A stretch of DNA of 64,000 nucleotides from Xiphophorus maculatus (taxonomy: Eukaryota; Chordata; Actinopteri; Cyprinodontiformes; Poeciliidae). The notes under the pieces are model-generated. The model searched no databases, had not been told where the DNA came from, and saw only the letters and a program-made list of their open reading frames with translations. Every line of letters begins with the position of its first letter. The stretch's first letter is position 1. Positions 35,001-46,888 of the stretch are shown one piece after another. Position numbers and translations under genes: made by a program. Location: the NCBI RefSeq assembly GCF_002775205.1, contig NC_036448.1, forward strand, positions 3,250,572 to 3,314,571, read 5' to 3'.

Positions 35001-38000
35001 ATAACGTTCGCCGGTCCGCGCTGACGCCCTCTTTCTGACCGCTTTTCTGTATCAGGGGACAACATGCTGACAGCTGTCTCTGTGGCTCGAGACTGCGGCA
35101 TGGTCCGTCCACACGAGAACGTCATTGTCGCTGACGCTGCTCCCCCCAGAGACTCACTCCCCCCCAGCATCACGTGGCGTTATGTGGACAAACCCGCTCA
35201 GACCGCCAGCGATGATCAGGTGAGCCTGGAGGTTTCGAGGAACGCTGGGTTGAAGTCGTTAAAAGCAAAAGTAATGATTAAGAAACGTTTAAAACACGTT
35301 ATTTTCAATAATAATGATTACTGTTTTAAAGAAAAAGAACAAAAGAAGGCAGGAATTTGATATTAATCTTTTTGTTGTCTGTTAACCAGTGGTGGGCACC
35401 GCTAACCAAAAGGTTAGCTGCCAAACCCTAAAGTACTAATAATAAACGTTAGTTCCGCTAATGCTAAGCCATTACTCCAACAATATTTTCAGAAGCTAAT
35501 GCTAAGGCGCTAACTTTATTTCAAATCTTATCTGCCCTTGAAAGACTACAATCCTTCAGCACAAAATTAGTTGACATTGTAACTTCATTTACCATAATGC
35601 CCTTAGACATTGTATTTATGTTTATAGCTTGTTCTCATTCCCTACCGTCTGTTTTATTGTTCCTGCATGTTCCTTGTTTGGAATAAAGCTATTTGGGGAG
35701 AAAAGAGAGAGAAAGTTAGGAGACGAAATGGAACTAAACAGCTTCCAAACGAAGAGCAGGGATATAAACTTAGCGGTTTAGCTGAAGTGTTCCCATCACT
35801 GCTAGTAACCTGTCAAAGTTTATAAATATTTCTTTTGACTATTTCATCAAAACGTTTCCAGAAAGAGATTGAAAGACTTTCACTGTCTAATACATGTACT
35901 CCATTTTTTTCCTCAAGAGCAAAAACAATTCAACAATCAAAATGATAAAAGTTACACACATTAAGTAAGGAGCAACCAAATGAGGTTAATCCTCAGATTT
36001 CTACATCATTACCAGCTCACAGATCTCTGCAGGACTTTCTGCTTTTCGCTCTTCCATTATGTCATATTATTTGTGCAGGTGTCTCCCCACATCAAACACT
36101 CAACCCACCCACCCCTCCACCCACTGGGGACTCAGTTTTTAACAGCTTTCTGCTGTTATAGTTGTTATCCTGTGACAGCGAGCTTCTCAGACCTACGGCT
36201 CTGTGAACAAGTACAGATTGGTTCTGCTTGTCACACTGCCATATTTTAGATCATCAAGCAAATTTTAGACAAAGATAACCTATTAGTACAATAAGCAGAT
36301 TTCAGTTGATTATTTAATTTGTTTAGAAATTTAGCTATCAGATGCTTGTGGAAATTGACAATAAGTGTTTTCTCCCACTCTAGAGTAATTTTGGCCCACT
36401 CACATAAAGTTGTTTTTAATTCAGGCAAAGTGGAGTTTTTTCCAATTATTAATGACTCATTTAAAAACATCCCACAGCATCTTAGTCTGATTCCAGTCCA
36501 CACTTTGACTTTGATGAAAACTTTCATTTTGATCTTTTTGTGAGACATTTAGAGGTGAAGTTGCTGATGTGCTTCGGATCATTTAAATGCTGCGGAACCA
36601 GAAAGTGATGGTTAGATTTTCTCCTTCAGTATTTTCTGCTGGAGATCAGAGTTAATGTTCCCATCGACTAAAACTACAACCAACCCTGGAGTCCCTGTGG
36701 AATGAGGCTGGTTCTCCAGCTGAGCTGCAGTCTGAAGGAGGAAGTGACTAGAAGTCCAAAGGCGGTTCAGTCAAGGGTTTCGGCTTTTCATTATAGTTTA
36801 GTTTTATTTTCTTGTGACTTTTTGTTTGACTAATTCATTCAGATTTAATTTGTTTTTAGAGTCTGTTTGCTAGTTATTAGTTAAATATTGTTTAGTTTCA
36901 GTTTATATCAGTTATTGTAATAGTTTTAGTTTTTTCATACTTTGGTTGTATTAATTTTTTTATTATTGCTTCTGGTGCTTTTTTTTTGAGAAATTGAAAA
37001 TTTTAAGAATGCAGGAGACAGACAAATAGATCATAAACCTCTAAGGTAACTTTAGTAAGATTCTTTGATAACAGCTGTTCTCTTCTGGTTGACATAAAAA
37101 TGTAACATAAAATAAAGAACAGAACATTTTCATCTCTTATGTAAATACTTAAATCAGTATTGAATGACTTTGTGTTGTTCCTGATTTAATTATTTTGTAC
37201 ATTGGTATAATAACGTGAGATGAATTGAGATGAAACTATCAGTTTGCCCACACCATGAACTATCTCCCTCAGACTGCACAGATCCTCGTGGAGGAGGAGA
37301 TGTATCACTTCGCTCTGAACGGTAGAGCCTTTGCTGTTATCACAGAACACTTTCCTCAGCTAATACAGAAGGTACTTTCTTGTTTTTGCACGTTGACACG
37401 TTGTTTTGCTTTTCTCGCTTCTGTAGTTGTAATGACATTTTTCCTCCCACACGGGGGCGCTGCAGCTCGCGCTAAGAGCCACCGTGTTCGCACGCATGGC
37501 GCCAGACCAGAAGACCCAGCTGGTGGAGGTCCTACAGGGCATTGAGTGAGCCTCTCTGATTCTGCTGCTGCAGCTGCAGCTGCACTTCGGCTCATTTCCA
37601 TCTGTTTTCACTGCTGCAGCTTCATCCACTCTGTTTACTTTCCAGCTACATTGTTGGAATGTGTGGCGACGGCGCCAATGACTGTGGGGTAAGTTTGGGT
37701 TCTCTAGACTGCTGGTGCATTGGCAAATCAGTTCATGTGAAATATGATGGGATGTTGCTCAGACAGCTCAGGTAGACACGTAATGGTAATATGCTCCACA
37801 AGCTGATTGATAATAATAATTTAATTTAAAAAGATATAGCACTTTTCCAAACAATCAAAGATACTTTACAGGAATCAAGTAAAATTGCAAACAGAGCACT
37901 AAGTAGATCAAACAGAATCATAAAGGAGAAAACGTAAATACACAGCACATTAAAAACAAACAAGAAAAGCAAAGAAACGTAAAATATAACATTAAAAATC

Positions 38001-41000
38001 ATATTAATTTAGTTTTAGGAAATATTCAGTACTAGAGTTTAGATTACAGTTTTTTTCAGCCTCTTGCAAAAATATGTATTTCTCTGCAACAGACGACTTT
38101 ATTCGTCTGCTGCATACTTTATTCTCGTATTATGAACACTTTATTCTGGTAATATTATGATTTTATTATTACCTTACGAGGACTTTTTTTTCTCTTAATA
38201 TTTAGACCTTATTTTCATATTCCTTTATTCTCATAATGTTATGTTTTTATTCTCGTAATTTAGAACAAGAAATTAACTTAGAAAATGAATACTCTGTCGC
38301 CTGTCTCAGAGTAACCGAAGGCGTTTCCCTCTCAGGCCCTGAAGAGAGCACACAGTGGGATTTCTCTGTCTGAGCTGGAGGCGTCGGTCGCCTCTCCCTT
38401 CACTTCCTCCACCTCCAACATCTCCTGTGTCCCCAACCTCATCAGGTACGGTGAAGACTAGGTCCTGACCCGGAGCGTCGATGAGCAAAGTGACACACAT
38501 GTTAGCAACTTTTCACACTTTTCTCCTGGTGTCTGATAGAGATGCACCGATCCGATATTAATATCTGTATCGGTCCTGATATTGGAAAAAAAAATTCTAG
38601 CTCAAGTATCGATGACAATGTACCTGATCCGTAAGGGCAGATCTATTCATTCTAATTCTATGTTTTTATGCTCTCAACAACGTCATGCTTTATTATCTAT
38701 TTTACATTATATTTAGAATTCCTAATTGCACTTTCTAAACCATTTGAAAGAAAGTTTGTTACAGTTTATTTTTACATGTTTGACCAATGTGGTCAGCCTG
38801 TTGTTTTTATCCGTTTCAGTTTCTTTGTCATTTATTTTCCATTGGCTGTTAGCTTCCTAATTGCTCTGACTGAACAAATGAAAGTTATTTTTACATGTTT
38901 GTCCAAGCTTGTGAAGCTGTTGGTGTATTTACCTATAATGTACTGATCCAAAGTTATCAAATTAATTTGTAATAAGTCAATTCAGCACTATTTTTCCGTA
39001 TCGGATCGGTATCGACTGACACAAAAACCTCAGAACCTAGTTAGTATCTGATGGAAAACTACACATTTTCCATGAGATTAAAATTCTTAATTTAGTGATA
39101 ATGATAAAATAATTGTAGTCGATAATGTGAAAGCCTGAATATTTATGTTTTCCAAAGGGAGGGACGAGCCGCCCTCATCACGTCGTTCTGCGTCTTTAAG
39201 TTCATGGCTCTCTACAGCATCATCCAGTACATCAGTGTCATTTTGCTTTACTGGGTAAATACTCCACTGATCTCTTTTTTTTCTGTGTCTTCTCCTTTTT
39301 ATTTGCGCAGTTTTAACCTTTTTGTTAACGCAGATCCTCAGCAACTTGGGAGACTTCCAGTTTCTCTTCATTGACCTCGTCATCATTCTCATCATTGCCT
39401 TCACAAGTGAGCTCCAGCTGAACGGGTTGTCAGTCACCGGAGGTCATTCTGCTGATGCCTGTGTGTGTGTGGGGGTGTGTGTGTGTGTATGTATGTGTGT
39501 TTTCTTTTTTGTTTGGCCTGTCTTCAGTGAGTCTGAACCCAGCGTGGAAGGATCTGGCGAGGCAGCGTCCTCCGTCCAGTCTTATCTCGGGCTCGCTGCT
39601 CTGCTCGGTTCTGACCCAGATCCTCACCTGCCTGGCCTTCCAGGTCTTGGCTTTCTACTTGGTGCAGCAGCAGAGCTGGTACGAGACGTGGACGCCTCAG
39701 TCAGAGTGAGTCACCGTCACTGTGGGACACCGATGGCTTCACCGGTCAGGCCACTCAGGCCTACCGCAGCAGCATCAGTGTGTTCAATCTTTGGCTTTTC
39801 TTCAAGTTTGAGGTCCAAAAGTCTTGGTTCATCCTTTTTTTTCTCATTTTTCCCTCTACTGAATCAGACTTGTCCTAACTTTTTAAAGTTTAAAATATTT
39901 TTTTTTTTTTTTGCCTGTTCCATGACAAGAAAGATCAAGATGTGTGGCGTAAAAAAGTGTAGGACATTGAAGTCCATCCGATTGTGTCAAAACTGGTTGA
40001 AAGGATTTTTTTGTTACATTAACAACCACAAATTATAACATGCAGCTCTGGATCACTTAAAATGATCCGTTTCTCTGATTTGACTTTTTATAGGCATATG
40101 TTTGTGTTGCGTCCTAGAAGTCTTTCATTTAAATTGCAATTTTTTTTAAATTTATGAATAAAACACTCTATTCATTTATTTAATATATTTGATTTGCTCA
40201 GTTGCTTTTGTTCAGCCGCAGAAACATTACAGAATCTGAGCTGTGCGCTACGTCACCGTTTTGTTGCGTAGCTGGGGGTGTGTCAGTTGGTCAGTTGTAA
40301 GGTTGTAGCTCTTAAACAAGAAACTTTGTAGCGGTTTTGTTTCTGCGCGTCTGCTGCTTCTGAGAAGAACAATTCCAAAAAAAAAAAAAAAAATCCACAG
40401 CCTGGTGCAAATAAAGTTTGCACGAAACTGAAGAAGGACTTCTGTCTGTTTCGTGAGTGCAACATTTGGGTAAAATGAACATGTTTTATTCTATGAACTA
40501 CTGACAACATGTCTCCGAAATTCCAAGCAAAAGTTTTGCATTTATTTGCAGAAAAGGAGAAATTGTCAAAATAACGACAAACATGCAGTGCTGTCAGACC
40601 TCAAATAATGCAAAAAAAACAAGTTGATATTCATTTCGAAACTGAGTTAATACTAATGTTTTAACTCAAGAAGAGTTCAGAAATCAATATTTGGTGGAAT
40701 AACCAGAAGGTTTTCAACAAGGTTCAGTGCAGTGGACTCTTCATTTGTCCCAGAGCTGTATGTTGTTCTACATGATAGACAAACACACTTTTGTGAGGTG
40801 GAAGGACAACTAAACTATACATGGTTTTCATGTTTTGCAAAAAAAAAAAAAAAAAAAATTTAATGTGGGTTTCCTGCATTTGCATTCAACCCTCTGGTTC
40901 AGTAAAGTTACAGCTGTACATATTTTGCAGAGTGTGTCTCTGGTGTTAGCTTTTTAGCACAGCGTTATACGTGTCATTTAAAAACACACAGCCGATTCCT

Positions 41001-44000
41001 CATGTTTGTTGTTTCTACCAAACCGCTTACGGCAAAATCCAAGCATGATTTTTCTTTTGCTTGTTTTTTCCCCCCAACAATTCGTCAGTCTTGCGTAATA
41101 GTTGCAAATTTGTGGAGTTTCACAACTGAATGTAATCTTGTCAACAGATTCTATGCTTTTCCGAATAACACCCGATCATCCAGAGCCGTGTCTAAAATGG
41201 CCGATTACAAGGACTTGGATGCAAAATCTGAAGGAATTTGGCATTTAAGACTTCCTCACCTTGGCCCGACTGGGGGTACATTTTAGCTACAAGAAACAAC
41301 CTAATGGGACAGTGGAAAAGACTGTTGTTGTGCTAAAAGGACAACAACAGTCCTTGTTGTTGGGAACATGTCGTCCTTCCAGGAGTTAGCCTATGAGCTA
41401 AGATATTGTAGTCTATAATAGCATCTCAGTGGTAAACATTTAGCAGCAGCACAAACATTTCAAAATAAGAATTCTTTTTCAAAGAAGTTCTGTGAATGAT
41501 CAGGATACAATCTGAAGGTGTATTATAGCACTTTTCACCAATCTGATGGGTGAAGATCCTAAATAACAATAAATATCTTTATATGTCTATTTATTCAAAA
41601 TATTTGCAGCAATAAGAGTTTGTGGATTGAAAATGTTACATACTTTATCAATATATAATTTTTGATTAAAACGTGACTTTGCAATTAGGCTGATAAAATT
41701 TTTTCATCGATTCGCTGCATGAATCATTTTGATTTAAAGAAGTTATTTTATTTCGGAATCAGTTTATTTATTTTCTTGCGTTCCCTCTGTCCTGCAGCGC
41801 CTGTAACGTCTCCCGACCCAGCAGCTTCTCCGACCGCCGGAACGGAACGACCTCTCACGACCACAAAAACATCCGCAATTACGAGAACACGTCCCTCTTC
41901 TACGTGTCGTCCTTCCAGTATTTAGCCGTGGCTATAGTTTTCTCCAAGGGGAAGCCCTTCAGGCAGCCGAGTTACAAGAACTGTAAGTCAGTTGCAGCGA
42001 CGCGCCTTTATTGATGTGTTGCCTTTGTGATATGTGAAGTCAAGGCAAACATAAAAACACCATCTGAATGTCTTTTTTTTTTTTATCTTTCATAAGGGCC
42101 GTTCATGCTGTCCTGTGTCGGTCTCTACTCTTTTCTCCTCTTCATCATGCTGTCCCCCATCTCTGCTATCGATAACTTTCTAGAGGTAAACGTTTTGACT
42201 ACTTTTTCATTAATTCTGGGTGTAAATCCAAGGCACTGCTTAGGTGGTAGTTTCATGCTAATGGATGATAAAAGAATGCCATCGATACATTCATTCAAAC
42301 ATTCTTTTTTTAAAGCATGTTTAAAGCTGTAGTATTAAATATATATTTTTTTACATATTTGTTGAAACTGTCACCATGTCATGAGAGTATGCTATGAAAC
42401 AGATAATTTGTGAAAAGATCCGAGCTCCTCTACCTTCTCCGAGTGTTAACTAGAAACAACCACAGTCTAACAAAAAGACCACAGAAAGTGTTCTTTAGTT
42501 ATCCTTTATATATTTAACCTGTTAGTCTTGGTGCATACTTTTATTAATTTAATTATCAATTTTGTTATTCTTTTTTCTCTCTCTTTTCCAATTCTACCCA
42601 AAATACCTGTGACGCTAGGTTAATTCAGGAATATTAGAGAGTCAGACAATAATAAATTTAAAGATAATAAAATTATTTTGCACAAATCTTTTGATCTGTA
42701 ATGTTTGTTCTGTGTGCACTAATTTATAACTCCCCCCCCAAAAAAACAATCAATCAAAGCCAGGAAACAGGTCTTAGCGTTGTCAGTCATCCCTCGTGTG
42801 GCGCTGCTCATCCCTCTTGCTCTTTGCTACGCTGCAGCTAGCAAAGCCTGTAGTGAATGCTACACTAGTTAGCATGCCCACTGTGGAAGGCGGATAAACA
42901 ATTTTCCTGTAACTGTAAGTTGTTTCTCCACCATTAGCACGTTTAGTTGTGAATGCATGAGGATGATTGACAGCTGTAAGCCCCTCCTCCTGACTCTGAT
43001 TGGTTGTTTTTAGTGCATTTCATCAGACGGTGATAGCTGCTCAGGGAGAAGGTGGAGGAGATCGATCTTTTCACAGATTATCTGTCTAATAACAAACTGT
43101 CACCACATAGTGACAGTTTTAACAAAAATATTAAAAATATATATATTTTTATAAAAGTTACATACTGCAGCTTTAAAGTAAAGTGACCGGTTGTGTGAGA
43201 AAAAGTCTTTTGTGTGATGCTGTCTGCACTGCTCATCACGTCTCCCTCCAATCCCCCCACCCCTCCCCCACCCATCAGATCGTGTGTGTTCCACATGACT
43301 GGCGCGTTACTCTGGTCATCGTTGTTGCAGCGAATGCCGTTGTGTCTTTCATGTTGGAGGTACGACATCACATCCTGTCTCTGACCGATCTGCCTGAATA
43401 TGCAAAGTGTGATTTGCATGCATTGAAATTTTTTTTTTTCCTTGACCAAAATCCTGCTTGTAGCTGCACAGTTGCTTCTTAATGAATGAAAGATGTTAAT
43501 TAAATCTTTTAAATTTGTGACACTTGCCGTTTTTCTGGTGCTGTAACTCGATCTTGATGATTAGCCGACTCTTGAAGTTCCCCTCCCCTGAAATCTCCCT
43601 TTAGATTTTGATCGTTGACATCATCTTGTGGAGGCTTGTTTCCAGAGGAAGTCAGGGGGCAAATGGCCCCAGAGAGTCCTCCTCTGGCGACACACCACAG
43701 GTTGGGAAGCCTTTTTTTTCTGTCTTACTAAAATCTGCTTCATTCGGTCTCACTGTTTAGATAGCACCTTGTACTTAACGCTAGCTCTCTTTCACTCCTA
43801 AACCTGCTGTCTGTCTTTTCTTGATAAGCGTGGTGGTTCAGTGTGTATGAAAATCTCGTTTTAGTGGGTTTAAATGTGAAGACAATTTTGCACATTTGGT
43901 GAAACATTTGGTGAAACATGAACATATGTGTGTTGCTCTTGATTCGTCAACATTTGGTATAGTGCATGGTACTCGGATCGAAGGTGTGCTACTGTGATGT

Positions 44001-46023
44001 CATTTCTTTCTTTTTCCTGCCTGACCATCTGATACTGAAAGCTCAACGCTTATTACAAAGTCTACGGATCAATCAAGATTTCTGATTGATCCAAATCAAT
44101 CAGAAAATAGGACAGATTTCACTCACTGAGCTATTTGTAGGTGAGCAGATCTTCATTATTGCAGAAGGAGCAGCTAAATGTTTAGTTACGCTGTATAAAG
44201 ATGTAGCCTTTTTATTTTTCATGTCTGTAATTAAATCAGACCAAACATGTCCTGTTTTCAGTTAAGGTCACCGAAATTCTGTCTTTTTCCCAAATGCCAA
44301 AAACATGCAAGATAATTTTTTTGAGAGTATTAATTCATAGATTTCCATATTTTCTTAGTATTTGGTAGAATTGATATTTTTGCTGAATGACTTAGCTCAG
44401 GCTTTTCACAGTAGTTTGCTGAATTTTGTCCCAGTCCTTCTGTGTAACTGAGGCTGCGTTAACAGTCTTCACCCACTTCAAAATAAGAGCATTAATATAA
44501 ATGCCTTACTACTTTAAGAATTCATAACAGTCAATGACAAAAACGTCAACACAGATGTCGAACTTTATTCAACTAAAAGTTAACAAAACAGTACATCGGC
44601 ACTTTATCTGGAAAGATTTGTTTATGAAGAAGCTAAATGCGCTAAGTGTTTTCAAAGATATCAAAAATGCTAAACGAAAAGTTAGCTCTGCTATTAGCAC
44701 ATTAAAGAACTAGCAGAAGTGCTTTTTTTCCCATGACGTCACCCAAGACGGCTTTGTTTAAGTTGTTGCCTTAAAATACTTTGTCATGATTGTCCCGGTT
44801 TAATTCAACCTTTTAAATGTACCTATCAGAAGCTTATAAAGCCATGACATCACCACTTGGCCTATCTCAAACTATTTAAACACAGAGCAATCTGAGTGTG
44901 TACAAACTTCCTAATTTGAAAAAAATTAATATTAAACCTGACAAATTAAAAGTTTAATTTGATTAACTTCAATGTTTAAGTTGATATTAAACATTAAAGT
45001 TTAATTTGTTTTATTTTTTTTAGACAGTGAAAAAAATTGTTGTGTTTCTCTATGAAGTGTATGTGAATCTCTTATTTTCAATGCTTTATGTATCAATCTA
45101 GAATGCTGAAGCAATATTTACCTCAAACCATTTATTTATACACTGCAAAAACACAAAGTCTTACTAGGTATTTTTGGTCTACTTTCTGGTGCAAATATCT
45201 TAATACACTTGAAATAAGACAAAACCGACGTACAATTAATTTTTGAGTGAGATATAAAAGCTTGTTTTCAGTAAATCATTCCTTAATATTGATAAAAAAG
45301 TAATGGTTCCACAGGCAGATTATTTCATTGATAACACTGAAATAATCTGTCATTGTTATAACAAGTGAATAACACTTGTTACTACATCTTAAGTCAATAA
45401 TTAACTTAAGACGTAGTGCTAAAAAGCCACTTAAGTTACTTTTGTCTCATTTCAAGTGTACTAAGATATTTGCACTAGAAACTAGAGCAAAAATATCTAG
45501 TAAGACCTTGTGTTTTTACAGTGTAGATACACAAGACAGGTGTAGCAGGAGTAGATACTGTAGTACACGCTTTTATTTTGTTTAGTTTTTTTATGTTGAT
45601 AACTTTCTATGATGATGAAAATGTAGCAGAATCCTCTTTAATAAGCTTTGTAAACAAATTCAGAATTTCAGGAATGTGTTTATTGTGCTGCTCATTTAAA
45701 AACATAGATTTCTGCATCTTTTTAGTTAAATATCAACTAAAAAGTTGATATTTCCTAGATTGAATAGCTAATCTAGGAGTCAAAGCACTTGTAGGAGTGC
45801 TTTGACTCCTAGATTTGTGTTGGTGTTGATGTGTTGACAGGTTGCTAATGACAGCTGGGGCGCGTTGTTCCTGTCCTGCTTGTTCTGTCGGAGGAACAAG
45901 CGGCCGAAGGTTCTGTACAGGCACCTGGCCCTGGAGCTGCAGGACGACGCCAACTGGCCCCCCCAACCCTCTACTGTCACATATGCTGCTGAAGCACAGC
46001 CCCACATCTCTGCAACTCTCTGA
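23091..46023 (+). CDS. atp13a3: atp13a3, P5B-type transport ATPase (polyamine-type), 30 coding exons
   Basis: Membrane P5B ATPase of late/recycling endosomes; ATP13A3 is linked to polyamine uptake. Exons: 23091-23144, 23522-23695, 24615-24785, 24891-24961, 26942-27025, 27151-27220, 27324-27458, 27629-27701, 27775-27906, 28828-28995, 29085-29242, 30591-30779, 31152-31213, 31296-31446, 31563-31685, 33197-33347, 33500-33620, 34840-34964, 35056-35219, 37273-37371, 37466-37545, 37646-37688, 38336-38445, 39158-39254, 39334-39406, 39528-39705, 41798-41982, 42097-42185, 43279-43359, 45841-46023. Phases agree throughout and give 1,197 aa (human about 1,226). Seen: N-terminal membrane-inserted hydrophobic helix (about 30-51), TGES (321-324), P5B signature PPALPA in M4 (449-454), phosphorylated Asp492 in DKTGTLTE across an exon junction, KGAPE (641-645), GDGANDCG (859-866), then six C-terminal membrane segments. 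Oddities: a GC-AG intron after 27701, purine-rich acceptor at 30590, a (GT)n acceptor at 23521, and about seven residues fewer than mammals at the 31685/33197 junction. All key catalytic motifs are intact. Confidence 0.95.
23478..23519. repeat. (GT)n microsatellite abutting the exon at 23522
   Basis: A GT-rich run with GTAT interruptions ends directly in the GCAG acceptor, so it occupies the place of the polypyrimidine tract of this atp13a3 exon. Confidence 0.85.
23857..24583. mobile_element. MITE family B, complete copy with a nested hAT-type MITE
   Basis: The element starts AAAGCTCTAGTATGTAACTT and ends with an imperfect inverse (AAGTTACAACATACTGAAGC TTT). The interior shows gttgaaactgtcactatgtc near the left end and its partial inverse near the right end (aactgtcacagcttggtgac). 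It is interrupted at 24014-24237 by another element. Confidence 0.7.
24014..24237. mobile_element. hAT-type palindromic MITE (CAGGGGTG...CTCGAGGGCC)
   Basis: It starts CAGGGGTGGGAAATCCTGGT CCTCGAGGGCC and ends GGCCCTCGAGGCCTGGAGTT GCCCACCGCTG, so it has long imperfect inverted ends. Internal phrases tcctgcaac, aaacgttgcaggag, and ggtgtgttgaa are shared with 59327-59690. It is a very common teleost element type. Confidence 0.75.
25494..26051. mobile_element. MITE family A, copy 2 (complete)
   Basis: The ends AAAGGGGCGGTATTATGT and ACATAATACAGCCCTTT are inverted. The interior contains ggccttgaaattggacgtct gtctctttaa and the Ser-less phrase gctaattgctgctggctagtct gaaggagc in the order seen in the other copies. 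It lies in an intron of atp13a3. Confidence 0.75.
27702..27774 (+). other. GC-AG intron of atp13a3
   Basis: The exon ends GGAGACAAAG and the intron opens GCATGT instead of GT; it closes TGTCTCAG at 27774 and is 73 nt long. Joining the exons keeps the frame and yields [20 protein letters not shown], which has exactly the length of the corresponding human segment. No GT donor in phase 1 is available between 27690 and 27720. Confidence 0.8.
27948..28680. mobile_element. Mosaic MITE with a nested AGTTGGGTAGTAACTAGTTA element
   Basis: The outer left end AAAGGTGCAGTATGTAACTT is family B; the outer right end (gtcaattttacataattctg ccccttt) is family A. Between them 27987-28604 starts AGAGTTGGGTAGTAAC and ends with the imperfect inverse TACTCTATCCAGCTCT, a common teleost DNA element whose interior is rich in tacttgagtaa phrases. 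Confidence 0.6.
29954..30508. mobile_element. MITE family A, copy 3 (inverted orientation)
   Basis: The ends AAAGGGTCAGTATGATGTA and CATTATTATCTG-type inverse (ataatgatgcccctttaa) flank an interior that matches the complement of 25494-26051 (gttattccctcatcaaacac atacctg; agagacagaggcccaatttc). Confidence 0.75.
30872..31044. mobile_element. Fragment of CACTGCAAAAAC MITE (family C)
   Basis: The stretch from gtctgctagtagaactggta through tcaagtgcactaagatattt gcac to gattttgtgtttttgcag matches the right half of 45141-45523. Confidence 0.6.
31225..31242. repeat. (CT)n microsatellite
   Basis: A pure CT run of about nine units lies in the short intron between the exons ending 31213 and starting 31296. 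Confidence 0.85.
31725..31990. mobile_element. Tc1-type MITE fragment
   Basis: The phrases ttctgtcacataacaaccac aagc and caacagaccaacacaaagtag are the left interior of a common teleost DNA-element repeat. A related trace (aacgtcacaaccacaaactt caa) stands at 33793-33850. Ends are not clear. Confidence 0.45.
32028..32607. mobile_element. CACTGCAAAAAC MITE (family C), copy 2 with nested SINE
   Basis: It begins CACTGCAAAAACGCAAAATA and ends TATGTTTTTGCAGTG, an inverted pair. The interior matches 45141-45523 on both sides of the inserted segment 32160-32340. Confidence 0.75.
32160..32340 (-). mobile_element. tRNA-derived SINE-like insertion
   Basis: On the minus strand the head reads GGGGTGCTGTGGTAGTGCAG (A-box-like TGGTAGTGCAGG) and 60 bases on GGTCGCAGGTTCGACTCCC (B box GGTTCGACTCC), the spacing of a tRNA-type internal promoter. 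The tail is a short non-A-rich stretch. It is nested in the family C MITE. Confidence 0.65.
33915..34260. repeat. Interspersed repeat shared with 5040-5300
   Basis: The motif order matches the copy in the nucleolin-like gene intron. Ends are undefined. Confidence 0.4.
35389..35810. mobile_element. MITE with GTGGTGGGCACCGCTAACC / GTTCCCATCACTGC ends
   Basis: The left end AGTGGTGGGCACCGCTAACC is partly inverse to the right end AAGTGTTCCCATCACTGCTA, and the interior has many ctaatgctaa phrases. This is a known style of teleost repeat; assignment to a superfamily was not attempted. Confidence 0.5.
38541..39020. mobile_element. MITE with GATGCACCGATCCGAT ends
   Basis: GATGCACCGATCCGATATTA and the reversed TATCGGATCGGTATCG bound a 480-base AT-rich interior. 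This is a common hAT-like teleost element type. Confidence 0.55.
39462..39501. repeat. (GT)n microsatellite
   Basis: An interrupted GT run in the 121-bp intron of atp13a3 between exons ending 39406 and starting 39528. Confidence 0.85.
42323..43174. mobile_element. MITE family B, copy 3 with an internal insertion
   Basis: The ends AAAGCTGTAGTATTAAAT and AAGTTACATACTGCAGCTTT are inverted. The body matches 23857-24583 except for about 330 unrelated bases at roughly 42,450-42,780. Confidence 0.7.
45141..45523. mobile_element. CACTGCAAAAAC MITE (family C), complete copy
   Basis: It begins CACTGCAAAAACACAAAGTC TTACTAG and ends CTAGTAAGACCTTGTGTTTT TACAGTG, an inverted repeat of more than 25 bases with few mismatches. 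The halves are themselves roughly palindromic (tacacttgaaataagac / tctcatttcaagtgtac). Confidence 0.85.
45728..45815. repeat. Two consecutive perfect hairpins before the last atp13a3 exon
   Basis: Hairpin one pairs 45728-45738 with 45743-45753 (11 bp, loop AAAA). Hairpin two pairs 45770-45789 with 45796-45815 (20 bp, loop of 6, stem AATCTAGGAGTCAAAGCACT). The last-exon acceptor at 45840 follows 25 bases later. Confidence 0.9.
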
Positions 46024-46067
46024 TCCCTGCAGGAGGTGGAGCCTGACATGTCCTACTGATACAGACT

Positions 46068-46100
46068 AACACACACACACACACAAGCCCACACACACGG
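46068..46100. repeat. (CA)n microsatellite in the atp13a3 3' UTR
   Basis: An interrupted CA run starts about 45 bases after the stop codon. Confidence 0.8.
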
Positions 46101-46444
46101 TCTCCTACTTGATGTCCTTCATTCTTACCCGCCATATCAAAGTGAACTAAACTCTGAATCCTGGGTTGAGCCAGAGGGCTTTCCATTTTTGGAGCCTTGT
46201 ATGCTAATGCTAATGCTCTGGAGCAACTGTCATGAATCATACTTGAATGTTCTAATGAGTGCAGAAATGACGAGCATACCGTAAAAAATGGTTTGCCCTC
46301 ATACAGATTTCATCTCTTTTGTTGTCACAGTTACATGTTTCAGATCACCAAACAGACAAAGATAACCTGACTAAATACAAATTGTTCAACAGACGTATGT
46401 AAGAGATAAATTACTCCTGAGCCTAAGAACTACCTGATCTGGGT

Positions 46445-46888
46445 TGCGCAAAACTTTGCCAATATTCCCCTAATTAAAAAAACAAACACAATTTTGGTAA
46501 TGCGGCGTTTCCATTGAATAGAAAATGCAAATAAAATCACATGTGAATATGTTTGTTCAGGCGATAAGTCATTAAAAATCATTCCTCGCCATCATCCTCC
46601 AACTGCTTCCTGTTGACTTCTTCTTCATGGTTTGCGTCGATGGGAACATCTGGTTGATGATTATGTGACTTCTGTGAGCAAAAAACAAAACAAAAAAAAA
46701 CATAAGTGTTTCCACTGCAGTTTTGCAAAATAAAACAATTTCAGTACGGCCAAAAAATCCCTCCACCTCACCTTATCCCAAACCTTTCATCCAAAAATGA
46801 GATTTTTTCCTACAGTGCCGTGTTTCCATTAAGCTAAACTACTTTCATAATGTCAAACTGCGTATCTATACAGTCAATGGAAACACAG
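46445..46888. mobile_element. MITE with CTGCGTTTCCATTGAC-type ends (copy 2)
   Basis: It is collinear with 5699-6111 and ends CAATGGAAACACAG. Its left end is eroded. It lies in the presumed 3' UTR or downstream flank of atp13a3. Confidence 0.6.

Noticed and set aside
39322..40038. Long 238-codon frame
   Set aside because: It reads through an atp13a3 exon, an intron with a GT repeat, and the next exon in a wrong frame; the splice model explains the coding signal.
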